Positions 9,259 through 18,163 of a stretch of DNA of 64,000 nucleotides are shown here, piece by piece. The notes beneath the pieces are model-generated. The model worked only from the letters and a program-made list of their open reading frames with translations, was not told the origin of the DNA and searched no databases. How positions within the stretch are numbered: the stretch's first letter is position 1; each line of letters opens with the position of its first letter. The DNA is from Fodinibacter sp963834965. GTDB taxonomy: Bacteria; Actinomycetota; Actinomycetes; Actinomycetales; Dermatophilaceae. Both the position numbers and the translations under genes were made by a program. The stretch spans positions 322,769 to 386,768 of the forward strand of contig CAWIEI010000017.1 of the NCBI GenBank assembly GCA_963834965.1, read 5' to 3'.

Positions 9259-9902
9259 GCTGGCTGGCCGACAACTGGAACACGGTCCTGACGCTTGCCT
9301 GGCGCAGCCTCTACCTCGCCGGCATCCCGCTCGTGATGGGGTTCGTGCTGTCGATCCCGCTGGGCTGGGCCGCCAGCAGGTGGTCGCCCGCCTACCCGGC
9401 CATCATCACGACCACCGGCCTGCTCTACACGATCCCGTCGCTCGCCCTGTTCGTGTTGATGCCCTCGCTGCTGGGCACCAAGATCCTGGACCCGGTGAAC
9501 GTCATCGTCGCCATGACGATCTACACCGTGGCACTGCTGGCCCGCACCGTGGCCGACGGGCTCAACTCGGTGCCCGACGACATCGCGCAGGCGGCGACCG
9601 CGATGGGCTACAAAGGCGCCCGCCGGCTGTTCGGGGTCGAGCTCCCGCTGGCCGCACCGGTCATCGCCGCCGGGCTGCGGGTGGCTGCGGTGAGCAACGT
9701 GAGCATCGTGAGCATCGGCACCCTGATCGGCGTGAGCCAGCTCGGTGACCTGCTGGTCGATGGGTTCAACCGGGTCATCTGGGGCGAGCTGCTCACCGGC
9801 ATCGTGGCGTGCGTGCTGCTGGCGCTGGCGTTCGACGCCGTCATCGTGCTGGGCACGCGGCTGGTGACGCCCTGGCTGCGGGTGGAGGGGGCGCGCGCAT
9901 GA
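9255..9902 (+). CDS. Osmoprotectant ABC transporter permease (OpuCB-like)
   Basis: The GTG start overlaps the ATPase stop (GTGA) and gives 215 residues with about five or six membrane helices. The EAA-type loop that docks the ATPase reads QAATAMGYKGARRLFGVELP. It is one of two different permease subunits in the system. Translational coupling on both sides (the stop overlaps the ATG of the next permease) suggests balanced subunit synthesis. Confidence 0.9.
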   Translation: MSWLADNWNTVLTLAWRSLYLAGIPLVMGFVLSIPLGWAASRWSPAYPAIITTTGLLYTIPSLALFVLMPSLLGTKILDPVNVIVAMTIYTVALLARTVADGLNSVPDDIAQAATAMGYKGARRLFGVELPLAAPVIAAGLRVAAVSNVSIVSIGTLIGVSQLGDLLVDGFNRVIWGELLTGIVACVLLALAFDAVIVLGTRLVTPWLRVEGARA

Positions 9903-10666
9903 TCGCCTCGATCTGGGCGTGGTTCACCGACCCGGCCAACTGGCAGGGCGAAGACGGCATCCCCAACCGCACCCTGCAGCACCTCGAGTACACGGCGATG
10001 GCGGTGCTTCTCGCAGCCGTCATCGCGATCCCGTTGGGGCTCTGGGTCGCCCACACCGGGCGCGCCCGTTGGCTGGTCTCGCTGGCCAACTCGGTACGTG
10101 CCGTGCCGACCCTCGGGCTGCTGCTCGCCGCCACCTTGTGGCTGGGGGCGGTCATCCAGGGCGATCTCGCCTTCACCCTCCCGAGCATCCTGGTGCTGGC
10201 GCTGCTGGCCATTCCGCCCATCCTCGCGGGCACGTATGCCGGCATCGAGGCCGTGCCTCCGGCGGCGCGCGACGCGGCCAAGGGCGTGGGCATGACGTCG
10301 GGCCAGGTACTGCGCCAGGTCGAGGTGCCGGTCGGGCTGCCGCTCCTGCTGTCCGGGTTGCGCTCAGCGGTGCTCCAGGTGGTCGCGACCGCGACGGTCG
10401 CGGCGTACGTCGGGTTGGGTGGCCTGGGTCGCTACCTCATCGACGGCATCGCCCTGGGCGACTATCCGCAGACCGCGGGTGGCGCCATTCTCGTCGCCGT
10501 GCTGGCCGTCGCGCTCGACGGCCTCTTCGCCCTGGTGCAGCGGCGGGTCGTCTCACCGGGCCTCACCGGCCGCGCTGTCGGTGGTCGCGGGAAGGATTCG
10601 CGCAGCGTCTCGGTTGAGGCCGACAGGCCCCCGGCCGATGCTCGCACGCCTGCTGCTCCTGCCTGA
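9899..10666 (+). CDS. Osmoprotectant ABC transporter permease (OpuCD-like)
   Basis: The ATG overlaps the preceding stop by 4 nt (ATGA). The product is 255 residues with about six helices and an EAA loop (AAKGVGMTSGQVLRQVEVPV). It forms the second half of the heteromeric membrane channel. The C-terminal 35 residues are hydrophilic (GRGKDSRSVSVEADRPP) and look like a non-conserved extension. Confidence 0.9.
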   Translation: MIASIWAWFTDPANWQGEDGIPNRTLQHLEYTAMAVLLAAVIAIPLGLWVAHTGRARWLVSLANSVRAVPTLGLLLAATLWLGAVIQGDLAFTLPSILVLALLAIPPILAGTYAGIEAVPPAARDAAKGVGMTSGQVLRQVEVPVGLPLLLSGLRSAVLQVVATATVAAYVGLGGLGRYLIDGIALGDYPQTAGGAILVAVLAVALDGLFALVQRRVVSPGLTGRAVGGRGKDSRSVSVEADRPPADARTPAAPA

Positions 10667-10746
10667 CCAGTTCCATCCGTTGTTCCACACTTCCCGCTAC
10701 GCCTGATCGCCAGACCGACCACAGCACCACGAAGGGACCTACTCCG

Positions 10747-11670
10747 ATGAAGCGCATGACCTCCGCGGTGGCACTGATCGCCGCCTCGCTCCTCGGGCTC
10801 ACCGCGTGCGGCAGCTCCGGAGACCCGCTCTCCTCGTCGGCGCCGTCCGGCTCGGCCTCGGCCAGTGGCGGCTCCGGCGGCCCGATCGTCGTCGGTGGTG
10901 CCAACTTCTCCGAGTCCACCCTGCTCGCCGAGATCTACGCCGGTGCGCTGAAGGCCAAGGGCATCGACGCCAGCACCAAGCTCAACATCGGCTCGCGCGA
11001 GATCTACCTGCGCGCGTTGCAGGACAACTCGGTGCAGGTGTTCCCCGAGTACACCGGGGCTTTGGCGTTCAACTACGACAAGGCCTACACCGGCACCGAC
11101 CCTGACGAGGTCTACCAGCACGTGCAGCAGGTGCTGCCCAAGGACCTCACCGTGCTCGACAAGTCCGCCGCCGAGGACAACGACTCGATCGTGGTCACCA
11201 AGGAGACGGCCGCCAAGTACAACCTGAAGACGATCGCCGACCTCAAGGCCGTCGCGGGTGACCTCACCCTCACGGCGCCGCCGGAGTTCAAGGCCCGCCC
11301 GCAGGGCATCCCCGGTCTCGAGAAGACCTACGGCGTGAAGTTCAAGTCGTTCCGACCGCTCACCGGCCAGGGCATCGTGCAGGCGCTCAAGAACGGCCAG
11401 GCCGACGCGGCCAACATCTTCTCCACCGACCCGGCCATCGCGGCAAACGGGTTCGTCACCCTCGAGGACAACCAGAAGCTGTTCGGGTCGCAGAACATCG
11501 TCCCACTGGTGCGCGCCGACCGCGCCGACCAAGTCAAGGCCGCCCTCAACGCCGTCTCGGCCAAACTGACCACCGAGGCCATCGCCGGCATGCTCAAGCA
11601 GACCGACATCGACAAGAAGGACCCCAAGGCCGTCGCCCAGGAGTTCCTCACCGCCAACGGCCTGGGCTGA
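10747..11670 (+). CDS. Osmoprotectant ABC transporter substrate-binding lipoprotein (OpuAC family)
   Basis: The 307-residue lipoprotein has a signal peptide and lipobox LTAC (mature Cys about residue 21), followed by a Ser/Gly linker. It belongs to the OpuAC-type binding-protein fold with the characteristic opening GGANFSESTLLAEIYAGALK and the DNSVQVFPEYTGAL segment. It binds the substrate (glycine betaine, choline or carnitine; not distinguishable here) outside the membrane and hands it to the two permeases. It is preceded by an 80-nt gap with ribosome site GAAGGGA, so its expression may be set higher than the permeases. Confidence 0.9.
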   Translation: MKRMTSAVALIAASLLGLTACGSSGDPLSSSAPSGSASASGGSGGPIVVGGANFSESTLLAEIYAGALKAKGIDASTKLNIGSREIYLRALQDNSVQVFPEYTGALAFNYDKAYTGTDPDEVYQHVQQVLPKDLTVLDKSAAEDNDSIVVTKETAAKYNLKTIADLKAVAGDLTLTAPPEFKARPQGIPGLEKTYGVKFKSFRPLTGQGIVQALKNGQADAANIFSTDPAIAANGFVTLEDNQKLFGSQNIVPLVRADRADQVKAALNAVSAKLTTEAIAGMLKQTDIDKKDPKAVAQEFLTANGLG

Positions 11671-11692
11671 CCCCAGCCCATCGTTTGACGAC

Positions 11693-11728
11693 AGCGCCCG
11701 ACATCCTCATGAGGTCGGGCGCTTCGTC
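11693..11728 (+). terminator. Rho-independent-type terminator after the ABC importer operon
   Basis: A perfect 10-bp stem AGCGCCCGAC/GTCGGGCGCT with an 11-nt loop, followed by TTCGTCGT, lies 22 nt after the binding-protein stop, between convergent genes. Confidence 0.7.
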
Positions 11729-11885
11729 GTGTCAGGGGGCGTGTTCGCGGATGCGCGAAGTGCTCCTGAGTTCGCGGATGCCGTGCGTCCCCTCGGGGGC
11801 CTCCGCTGCCTCCGGGCGGAGGTCGAAACAAGAGTCGGACAGATCGGGGCCATCACCCCGACAAGTCCGACCCTTGATTCGCCGG

Positions 11886-14800
11886 TCAGTCCCAGGGGTC
11901 CGGCTCGTCGAGCAGCGCAGCCTCACCGGTGAACCGGGTCGGTGCCGCCGTCGGCTCCGCGGCCGGCTTGGGCTCGGTCTGCTCGGTCTCGGTCTGCTCG
12001 GGCTCGGTCTGCTCGGGCTCGGTCTGCTCGGGCTCGGTCTGCTCGGGGACGACTGTCTCGGATGCCGGTGCCTCCGCAGCAGCCTTCGTCACCTTGTCGT
12101 CCGTGGCCGTCCCGGAATCGACCAATAGGTCGCTGGAGGGACGCTCGGCCTCGGCCACCGGTGATGAGGCGGCAGCTTCAGCCGGCTCGGGGTCAGTCGC
12201 GTCGGAAGGCTCGTCCCAGGGGTCGGGTTCGTCCGCGGTTGGGGCAACTTCGACCACTTGGTCGATCTTGTCCCGGGCTGGCTCAGCAGGTGAATCCGGA
12301 CCTGTCCCGGTGGGCTCGTCCCAGGGGTCTGCCTCGGGCTCGGCCGTGGCTGGTGCCGCGGATGCCGCGGCGGCCGTCGCTGCAGGTGCGGCCGGGGCGT
12401 CCCAGGGGTCTGCCTCGGGCTCGGCCGTGGCCGTCGCTGCAGGTGCGGCCGGGGCGTCCCAGGGGTCTGCCTCGGGCTCGGCCGTGGCCGTCGCTGCAGG
12501 TGCGGCCGGGGCGTCCCAGGGGTCTGCCTCGGGCTCGGCCGTGGCCGTCGCTGCAGGTGCGGCCGGGGCGTCCCAGGGGTCTGCCTCGGGCTCGGCCGTG
12601 GCCGTCGCTGCAGGTGCGGCCGGGGCGTCCCAGGGGTCTGCCTCGGGCTCGGCCGTGGCCGTTGCTGCAGGTGCGGCCGGGGCGTCCCAGGGGTCTGCCT
12701 CGGGCTCGGCCGTGGCCGTTGCTGCAGGTGCGGCCGGGGTGTCCCACGGGTCCGCCTCGGCCTCGGCCTCGGCCTCGGGCGTCGCGACCGCAGCCGCGCC
12801 AGCCGCAGTTGCCGCAGCCGCCGTTGCCGCAGCGGCAGGTGCCGTCACCTCGGGAGCGGGGGCGACCGGCATCCCCGACCCAGTGGTGTCCGACGAGGCC
12901 TCAGCAGCCCCGTCCGGCTCCGACCCGCGGCGCACGGCCGCGAGCAGCATCTGGGCAACGTCGACGACTTCGACGGTCTCGGCGATGCCTTCGGACTGCT
13001 TCGCGCCCAACCCGTCGGAGATCATCACCCGGCAGAACGGGCAGCCGATGGCAATCCGCTCGGCCCCGGTGGCGATGGCCTCCTCGGTGCGGTTGGTGTT
13101 GATCTGCGTGCCGAGCTTCTCCTCCATCCACATGCGGGCGCCGCCGGCGCCGCAGCAGAACGAGGTCTCTCGGGTGCGCTCCATCTCGCGCAGCTCCACA
13201 CCGGGCAGCGACTCGATGAGCTCGCGCGGCGGGTTGTAGACGCCGTTGTGCCGGCCGAGGTAGCAGGGGTCGTGGTAGGTGACGGTCGAGGCGGTGGACG
13301 CGGCGTTCTTCGCCGACGACATCCCCAGCACGTCCGAGGGCCGGGCCACCGGCACGAGCTTCTTGTCGCGCACGAGCCGGTTGAGCAGCTGGGTGTGGTG
13401 CACGACCTCGTACGACCCACCGAGGGGGGCGTACTCGTTCTTGATCGTGTTGAAGCAGTGCGCGCAGGTGACGACGACCCGGGTGACCCCGAACTCGCCG
13501 AAGGTGTCGACGTTCTGCTGGGCCAGGGTCTGGAAGAGCAGCTCGTTTCCGGCTCGCCGGGCCGAGTCGCCGGTGCAGGTCTCCCCGTTGCCGAGCACCG
13601 CGAACGAGACCCCCGCAGTGTCGAGCAACTCGGCCACCGCGCGGGTGGTCTGCTTGGCGCGGTCCTCGTAGGCGCCGGCGCAGCCGACCCAGAACAGCCA
13701 CTCGACGTCGGACGCCTTCTCGACGTCCTGGCCGAGCACCTTCACCGGGAACGGCAGGTCCTTGGCCCAGTCGAGCCGGGCCCGCGCGCCCATGCCCCAC
13801 GGGTTGCCCTTGCCCTCGAGGTTCTTGAAGAGGCCACCGAGCTCCGAGGGAAACGCCGACTCGATGAGGGTCTGGTAGCGCCGCATGTCGATGATGTGGT
13901 CGACGTGCTCGATGTCGACGGGGCACTGCTCCACGCACGCGCCGCAGGTGGTGCACGACCACAGCACGTCGTCGTCGATGACCGCGCCCGGGCCCGCAGG
14001 CGTGTAGGCGGCGAGGGAGTCACCGTTGTACCCGGTGTCACCGACCAGCGGCACGTCATCCCACGACAGGCCCTCGGGTGCCGCGTGACCGTGATGGGCC
14101 GGCACCGGCAGCACGTTCGCGGGCACCCTCTCGCGGTCTCCGTCGACCTTGGCCAGCGCCTGCAGGTAGGGCGCCTTGGCGTTGGCGTGGTCGCGCAGGC
14201 CCATGATGAGCAGCTTGGGAGACAGCGGCTTCTCGGTGTTCCAGGCCGGGCACTGGCTCTGGCAGCGGCCGCACTCGGTGCACGTCGTGAAGTCGAGCAG
14301 GCCCTTCCAGGTGAAGTCCTCCGCGTGGCCCACGCCGAGCGAGGCGCCCTCGTCGAGCTCCTCCATCTCGTCCATGGAGAACGGCTTGCCCGCGACGATG
14401 AGCTCCTTGGCCGCACCCAGCGCGACCGGCCGCCGGCCGAACATGACGTTGATCGGCGCCACGAAGATGTGCAGGTGCTTGGAGTGCAGCACGAAGATGA
14501 GGAAGACGAGCATCACGCCGATGTGCAGCAGCAGGCCGATGTGCTCGAGGAAGGTCGCGGTCGACTCGCCTAGGGGCTCGATCGCCGCACCGACCGTGTG
14601 GGAGGCGAAGGCCGCGTTGCCGTAGGGGAAGTTGCCGGTGGCCACGCTCGACCCGCGGAAGAGGAACATCGTCCAGATGACGTTGAAGATGAAGAACAGC
14701 GTCAGCCAGGCGCCCCCGAGGTGAGAGCCCTGGAAGCGGGAGCGCCGGCCGAGCCGCTTCGGTGAGTTCTTCACGCGGATGGCCGCGAAGACGGCGATGC

Positions 14801-15173
14801 CGACCAGGCCCATGACGGCGATGAAGTCCTGTGCGAAACCGAGGATGCCCCAGTGCCCGACGACCGGGATGGCCCAGCCCTCCTGGAACAGCGAGCCGTA
14901 CGCCTCGAGGTAGACCGTGGCCAGGATCAGGAACGCCCAGAAGACGAAGAAGTGCGCGACGCCCGGGACGGTCCACTTGAGCAGTTTCTTCTGCCCGAAG
15001 ACCTCGACCAGCTGCGTCTTCACCGCGGCGGCGACGCGGCCGGTGACCCCCTCCACGCGGTCGGGCGCGGGCTGGCCGCTGCGGATCAGCCGGTAGATCC
15101 ACGACACCCGGCGTGCCGCGAGGGGCAGCGCGATCGCGGTCATGAGGAGGCCGATCACGAGGACGGCGGTCAT
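11886..15173 (-). CDS. Membrane-bound 4Fe-4S heterodisulfide-reductase-like oxidoreductase with repetitive DPWD tail
   Basis: I start at the ATG at 15173 (MTAVLVIGL), which has GGAG 6 nt upstream; the product is 1095 residues. Residues 1-260 hold about five or six membrane helices like a NarI/HdrC-type cytochrome subunit. Two ferredoxin-type cluster motifs follow, CTECGRCQSQCP and CTTCGACVEQCP. Next come two cysteine-rich CCG-type domains (HCFN..; HDPCYLGRHN and FCCGAGG) near residues 500-720. The catalytic part resembles mycobacterial Rv0338c-type Fe-S reductases. The last 340 residues are not catalytic: they are Ala/Pro/Glu-rich and contain ten DPWD motifs, six inside identical 19-residue repeats, with the protein ending in DEPDPWD. 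The electron donor and acceptor are unknown. Confidence 0.85.
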   Translation of the reverse strand: MTAVLVIGLLMTAIALPLAARRVSWIYRLIRSGQPAPDRVEGVTGRVAAAVKTQLVEVFGQKKLLKWTVPGVAHFFVFWAFLILATVYLEAYGSLFQEGWAIPVVGHWGILGFAQDFIAVMGLVGIAVFAAIRVKNSPKRLGRRSRFQGSHLGGAWLTLFFIFNVIWTMFLFRGSSVATGNFPYGNAAFASHTVGAAIEPLGESTATFLEHIGLLLHIGVMLVFLIFVLHSKHLHIFVAPINVMFGRRPVALGAAKELIVAGKPFSMDEMEELDEGASLGVGHAEDFTWKGLLDFTTCTECGRCQSQCPAWNTEKPLSPKLLIMGLRDHANAKAPYLQALAKVDGDRERVPANVLPVPAHHGHAAPEGLSWDDVPLVGDTGYNGDSLAAYTPAGPGAVIDDDVLWSCTTCGACVEQCPVDIEHVDHIIDMRRYQTLIESAFPSELGGLFKNLEGKGNPWGMGARARLDWAKDLPFPVKVLGQDVEKASDVEWLFWVGCAGAYEDRAKQTTRAVAELLDTAGVSFAVLGNGETCTGDSARRAGNELLFQTLAQQNVDTFGEFGVTRVVVTCAHCFNTIKNEYAPLGGSYEVVHHTQLLNRLVRDKKLVPVARPSDVLGMSSAKNAASTASTVTYHDPCYLGRHNGVYNPPRELIESLPGVELREMERTRETSFCCGAGGARMWMEEKLGTQINTNRTEEAIATGAERIAIGCPFCRVMISDGLGAKQSEGIAETVEVVDVAQMLLAAVRRGSEPDGAAEASSDTTGSGMPVAPAPEVTAPAAAATAAAATAAGAAAVATPEAEAEAEADPWDTPAAPAATATAEPEADPWDAPAAPAATATAEPEADPWDAPAAPAATATAEPEADPWDAPAAPAATATAEPEADPWDAPAAPAATATAEPEADPWDAPAAPAATATAEPEADPWDAPAAPAATAAAASAAPATAEPEADPWDEPTGTGPDSPAEPARDKIDQVVEVAPTADEPDPWDEPSDATDPEPAEAAASSPVAEAERPSSDLLVDSGTATDDKVTKAAAEAPASETVVPEQTEPEQTEPEQTEPEQTETEQTEPKPAAEPTAAPTRFTGEAALLDEPDPWD
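12319..12798 (-). repeat. 57-nt tandem repeats encoding PEADPWDAPAAPAATATAE
   Basis: Unit starts at 12400, 12457, 12514, 12571, 12628 and 12685 are exactly 57 nt apart and nearly identical. A diverged unit begins at 12742, and another at 12319 is separated from its neighbour by 24 extra bases. The period is a multiple of three, so copy-number change would keep the reading frame of the Fe-S oxidoreductase. Near-identity between units suggests recent expansion or gene conversion. Confidence 0.95.
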
Positions 15174-15362
15174 GTGGTGCTCCATCCGGCGGGTGGGGTG
15201 GTGTGCGTGGTGTCGCGCCCAGCTCGGGGCCACGGGGGCGCCGCCCGAGTCTATCCACGGCTAAGCGGGCGCATACCTCGGTGTGACGCTCACCCTACTG
15301 GCCGGTAACCCGTGTCGGACCGCCAGGTGACCGCTGTCAAAGGATGGCGTCCACCGGGTCGA

Positions 15363-16211
15363 TCACCCGGCGATGGTCATGGGCCGCGTCGGCACGGCCG
15401 GGGCCGCGAGCACCACCGCCACGCGCCACCGGCCGCGCTCCAGGCGCTTGCGCGCCGTGGCCGGCCGCACCCCGAGCACGGTCGCCACCTGGTCGCTGCA
15501 CAGGCCCTCCCAGGAGGCCAACGTGAGCACTTCGCGGTCGTCGCCGCCGAGCGCGTCGAGCGCGTCGCGCACGTGCTCCAACCCGTCGGGTGCGGGCCCG
15601 CCGGGGGTTGGCGAGCGTGCGCCGGGCGATCGCCAGCAGCCAGGCCAGCTGGTGCTCGGGGTCCTCGGGGGCGTCGTGCACCGTGCGCCACGCCGTGGTG
15701 AGGTACGTCTTGGTAGACGTCCGGGTCCCAGGTGCTCACGCTGCCCTCAGCGGTCGAGAGGCTGCGGGCGCGGGCGTCGATGGAAAGCATCGTCGAGCGA
15801 GCCGACGCGGCCGCGGGGCGGTCGCCGTCGCGCGTCACCCACACCGGCGTGCACCCCCAGTCGGCACTGGCCCGGCTGAGCAGGCCCAGCAACAACTCGG
15901 CCTTCTGCACCAGGCCCTGCTGCTCCGGGGCGCAGCCGTGCGGGTCCGCCCACTCACGCGCCGACTGCCCGGCATACTCGCGCCAGCTGTGGCCGGGTGG
16001 CACGGGAAGGTCGGTCGGGGAGAGGGTGGCGACGTAGTCGGTGAAGTCCTGGGCACAGACGTCGATCTTCTCCGAGGCGTCGTCCATGCCGGGGTTCAGT
16101 GCCGGGTTGGGACCCGCCGCAGCCGCGCGCGCAGCCCCCGGTCGGCCACCGCCGGTGGCGCCGCCGCGGTGAGCAGTGCCCCCAGCTCGTCGGTCCCCCC
16201 GTGCGTCATCG
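15363..16211 (-). pseudogene. Degenerate ECF sigma factor region with at least two frameshifts
   Basis: Sigma-70 region 2 and region 4 signatures are present but in different frames. DVYQDV is followed after a frame change (near 15703-15706) by YLTTAWRTVHD and HQLAWLLAIARRTLANPRR. After another change (between 15582 and 15612) DREVLTLASWEGLCSDQVA and ATARKRLERGR (region 4 helix-turn-helix) appear. The upstream part (about 15740-16087) is an open frame, MDDASEKIDVCAQDFTDY and onward, that I do not recognise. A 38-codon ORF before it (from 16210) stops early. No intact gene can be drawn. Either this is a decayed sigma/anti-sigma locus or the assembly has indels here. Confidence 0.6.
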
Positions 16212-16390
16212 TCATCCCCACGTCGTGCGCCGCCAGCCCCGGTGTCGAGTGCCGTCATGGGGGACTGTCCGCGCACCACAGGAGTGTGACAGGTGGATCC
16301 GGGCCGGTTGTCCTTCTCACGCCACCCCGTTCGTCTCTAGGGTGAGGCCGGACACCGGTGCGGCCCACCGCTGACAACCAAGGAGTCGAC

Positions 16391-16738
16391 ATGACCCAGT
16401 ACGCCGCCCTCATCTACACCCGTGACGTCGACTGGAGCGCCCCCGAGTACGCCACGGAGACGGCCCAGTACGGCGAGTTCGCCGAGGCCGCCAGCGCCGT
16501 CATCCGCGGCGGCGCCGCCCTCTACCCCACCTCGACCGCCACCACCGTGAAGGTCGCGGCCAAGGGCGGCACCCCGCTCACGACCGACGGGCCCTACGCC
16601 GAGACCAAGGAGGCCCTCACCGGCTTCTACCTGCTCGAGTGCGCCGACCTCGACGAGGCCGTGCGCGTCGCGGCCACCATCCCGGCCGCCTGGGACGGCG
16701 CCATCGAGGTGCGCCCCGTCATCGAGTTCCCGATGTGA
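16391..16738 (+). CDS. YCII-related (DGPF) domain protein
   Basis: AGGAG lies 6 nt before the ATG of this 115-residue protein. It has the YCII/DGPF fold signature, with TTDGPYAETKEALTGFYLLE in the middle and the ending GAIEVRPVIEF. Such proteins are consistently encoded next to ECF42-type sigma factors, and here the stop overlaps the sigma GTG by 4 nt. A catalytic role is possible for YCII proteins but unproven. The genomic pairing is the strongest functional clue. Confidence 0.9.
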   Translation: MTQYAALIYTRDVDWSAPEYATETAQYGEFAEAASAVIRGGAALYPTSTATTVKVAAKGGTPLTTDGPYAETKEALTGFYLLECADLDEAVRVAATIPAAWDGAIEVRPVIEFPM

Positions 16739-17997
16739 GTGCCGTCGCCTCGGGGGCGGGTCCGGCAGGCCGGCCCGCCCCCGAGGACGCCCACCGCGCC
16801 CTGGCCGAGATCGTCAGGGTCGCCGGCCGTGACGTCCTCGCCACCCTCGCCCGCTGGACCGGCAACCTCGCGCTCGCCGAGGACGCCGTGCAGGACGCCA
16901 GCCTGCGCGCGCTGCAGACCTGGCCGCGCGACGGCATCCCCGACAGCCCGGTCGCGTGGCTGCGCACCACCGCCCGCCGCTGCGCCGTCGACCAGATCCG
17001 TCGTGAGGCGGCTCGCGCCCCCAAGGAGGCGCTCGCGTCCGGCCCGGATGCCGACGTGGTGCTCTTCGCACAGGACCCCGAGCCCGACGTGGTCGAGGAC
17101 GACCTGCTGCGCCTGGTCTTCACCTGCTGCCACCCCAGCCTCGCGCCCGAGACCCGCGTCGCCCTGGCGCTGCGCACCCTGTGCGGGCTGGGCACCGAGG
17201 AGGTGGCGCGCGCCCTGCTCGTCTCCGAGCCCACGATGGCCAAGCGCCTCACCAGGGCCCGGCAGAAGATCCGGCTGGCCGGCATCCCCTACCGTGTGCC
17301 GTCGGCCGACGACCTCCCCGAGCGCTGGGGCACCGTGCTCGCCACCACCTACCTCATGTTCAACGAGGGGTATGCCGCCACGGCCGGCCCCGAGCTGACC
17401 CGCCCCGCGCTCGTGGCCGAGGCGCTTCGCCTCACCCGGCTTCTGCACCGCCTGCGCCCCAACGACCCCGGTGCCACCGGCCTGCTGGCGCTCATCCTGC
17501 TGCAGGACTCGCGCCGGGCCGCGCGCACCGATGCCGCGGGCGCCGCCGTGCTGCTCGCCGACCAGGAACGCGCGCTGTGGGACCGCGGCGCCATCGCCGA
17601 GGCCGTACCGCTGGTGGGGGAAGGCCTGCGGCTGTCGCCCGCGCACCCCGACCCCTACGTCGTGCAGGCAGCGATTGCCGCCTGCCACGCGCTCGCCCCG
17701 TCGTGGGAGGAGACCGACTGGGCGGCCATCGAGTCCTGGTACGAGGTGCTGCTGAGAATCGATGACGGGCCGGTCGTGCGCCTCAACCACGCTGTCGCCG
17801 TGGCCGAGGCGCGGGGGCCCCAGGAGGGACTCGCGCTCGTCGACGCGATCGACGGGCTGGCCGACTACCCGCTCTGGCATGCCACCCGGGCCGCCCTGCT
17901 GCGCCGGCTCGACCGGCCGGGCGAGGCCGCCGCCGCCGATGACAAGGCCCGCCGGCTGCCGCTCAACGCGGTGCAGCGCGACCTGCTCGACCGCTGA
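16735..17997 (+). CDS. ECF42-type RNA polymerase sigma factor with C-terminal TPR-like extension
   Basis: The GTG start is coupled to the YCII gene; the product is 420 residues. Region 2 (NLALAEDAVQDASLRALQTW) and region 4 (LRTLCGLGTEEVARALLVSE, then MAKRLTRARQKIR) occupy the first 190 residues. The remaining 230 residues are the helical extension typical of this ECF group (TTYLMFNEGYAATAG; GLLALILLQDSRRAAR; VRLNHAVAVAEARGP). No anti-sigma gene is adjacent, in keeping with the group, in which the C-terminal extension is thought to control activity. Target promoters are unknown. Confidence 0.9.
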   Translation: MSAVASGAGPAGRPAPEDAHRALAEIVRVAGRDVLATLARWTGNLALAEDAVQDASLRALQTWPRDGIPDSPVAWLRTTARRCAVDQIRREAARAPKEALASGPDADVVLFAQDPEPDVVEDDLLRLVFTCCHPSLAPETRVALALRTLCGLGTEEVARALLVSEPTMAKRLTRARQKIRLAGIPYRVPSADDLPERWGTVLATTYLMFNEGYAATAGPELTRPALVAEALRLTRLLHRLRPNDPGATGLLALILLQDSRRAARTDAAGAAVLLADQERALWDRGAIAEAVPLVGEGLRLSPAHPDPYVVQAAIAACHALAPSWEETDWAAIESWYEVLLRIDDGPVVRLNHAVAVAEARGPQEGLALVDAIDGLADYPLWHATRAALLRRLDRPGEAAAADDKARRLPLNAVQRDLLDR

Positions 17998-18163
17998 CGC
18001 CGCGCCGCCGCCACTGAGACATCGTTGTGCGCGGCGATAACCCTCTGTTGGAATACGCATAAGCAGGCGACGGTTGGCACCGTCGTCGGTTGTTCCGAGC
18101 CGGATGCCGTGCTGCCCACCTCGGGCGACCGGGCCGGCCACCGTTCCAGCGAAAGGCCCCGCG

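Noticed and set aside
11886..12800. Plus-strand ORFs opposite the Fe-S reductase tail (Ser/Gly/Ala-rich, up to 436 codons)
   Set aside because: These are mirror images of the 57-nt repeats. Codon bias and homology support only the minus strand.
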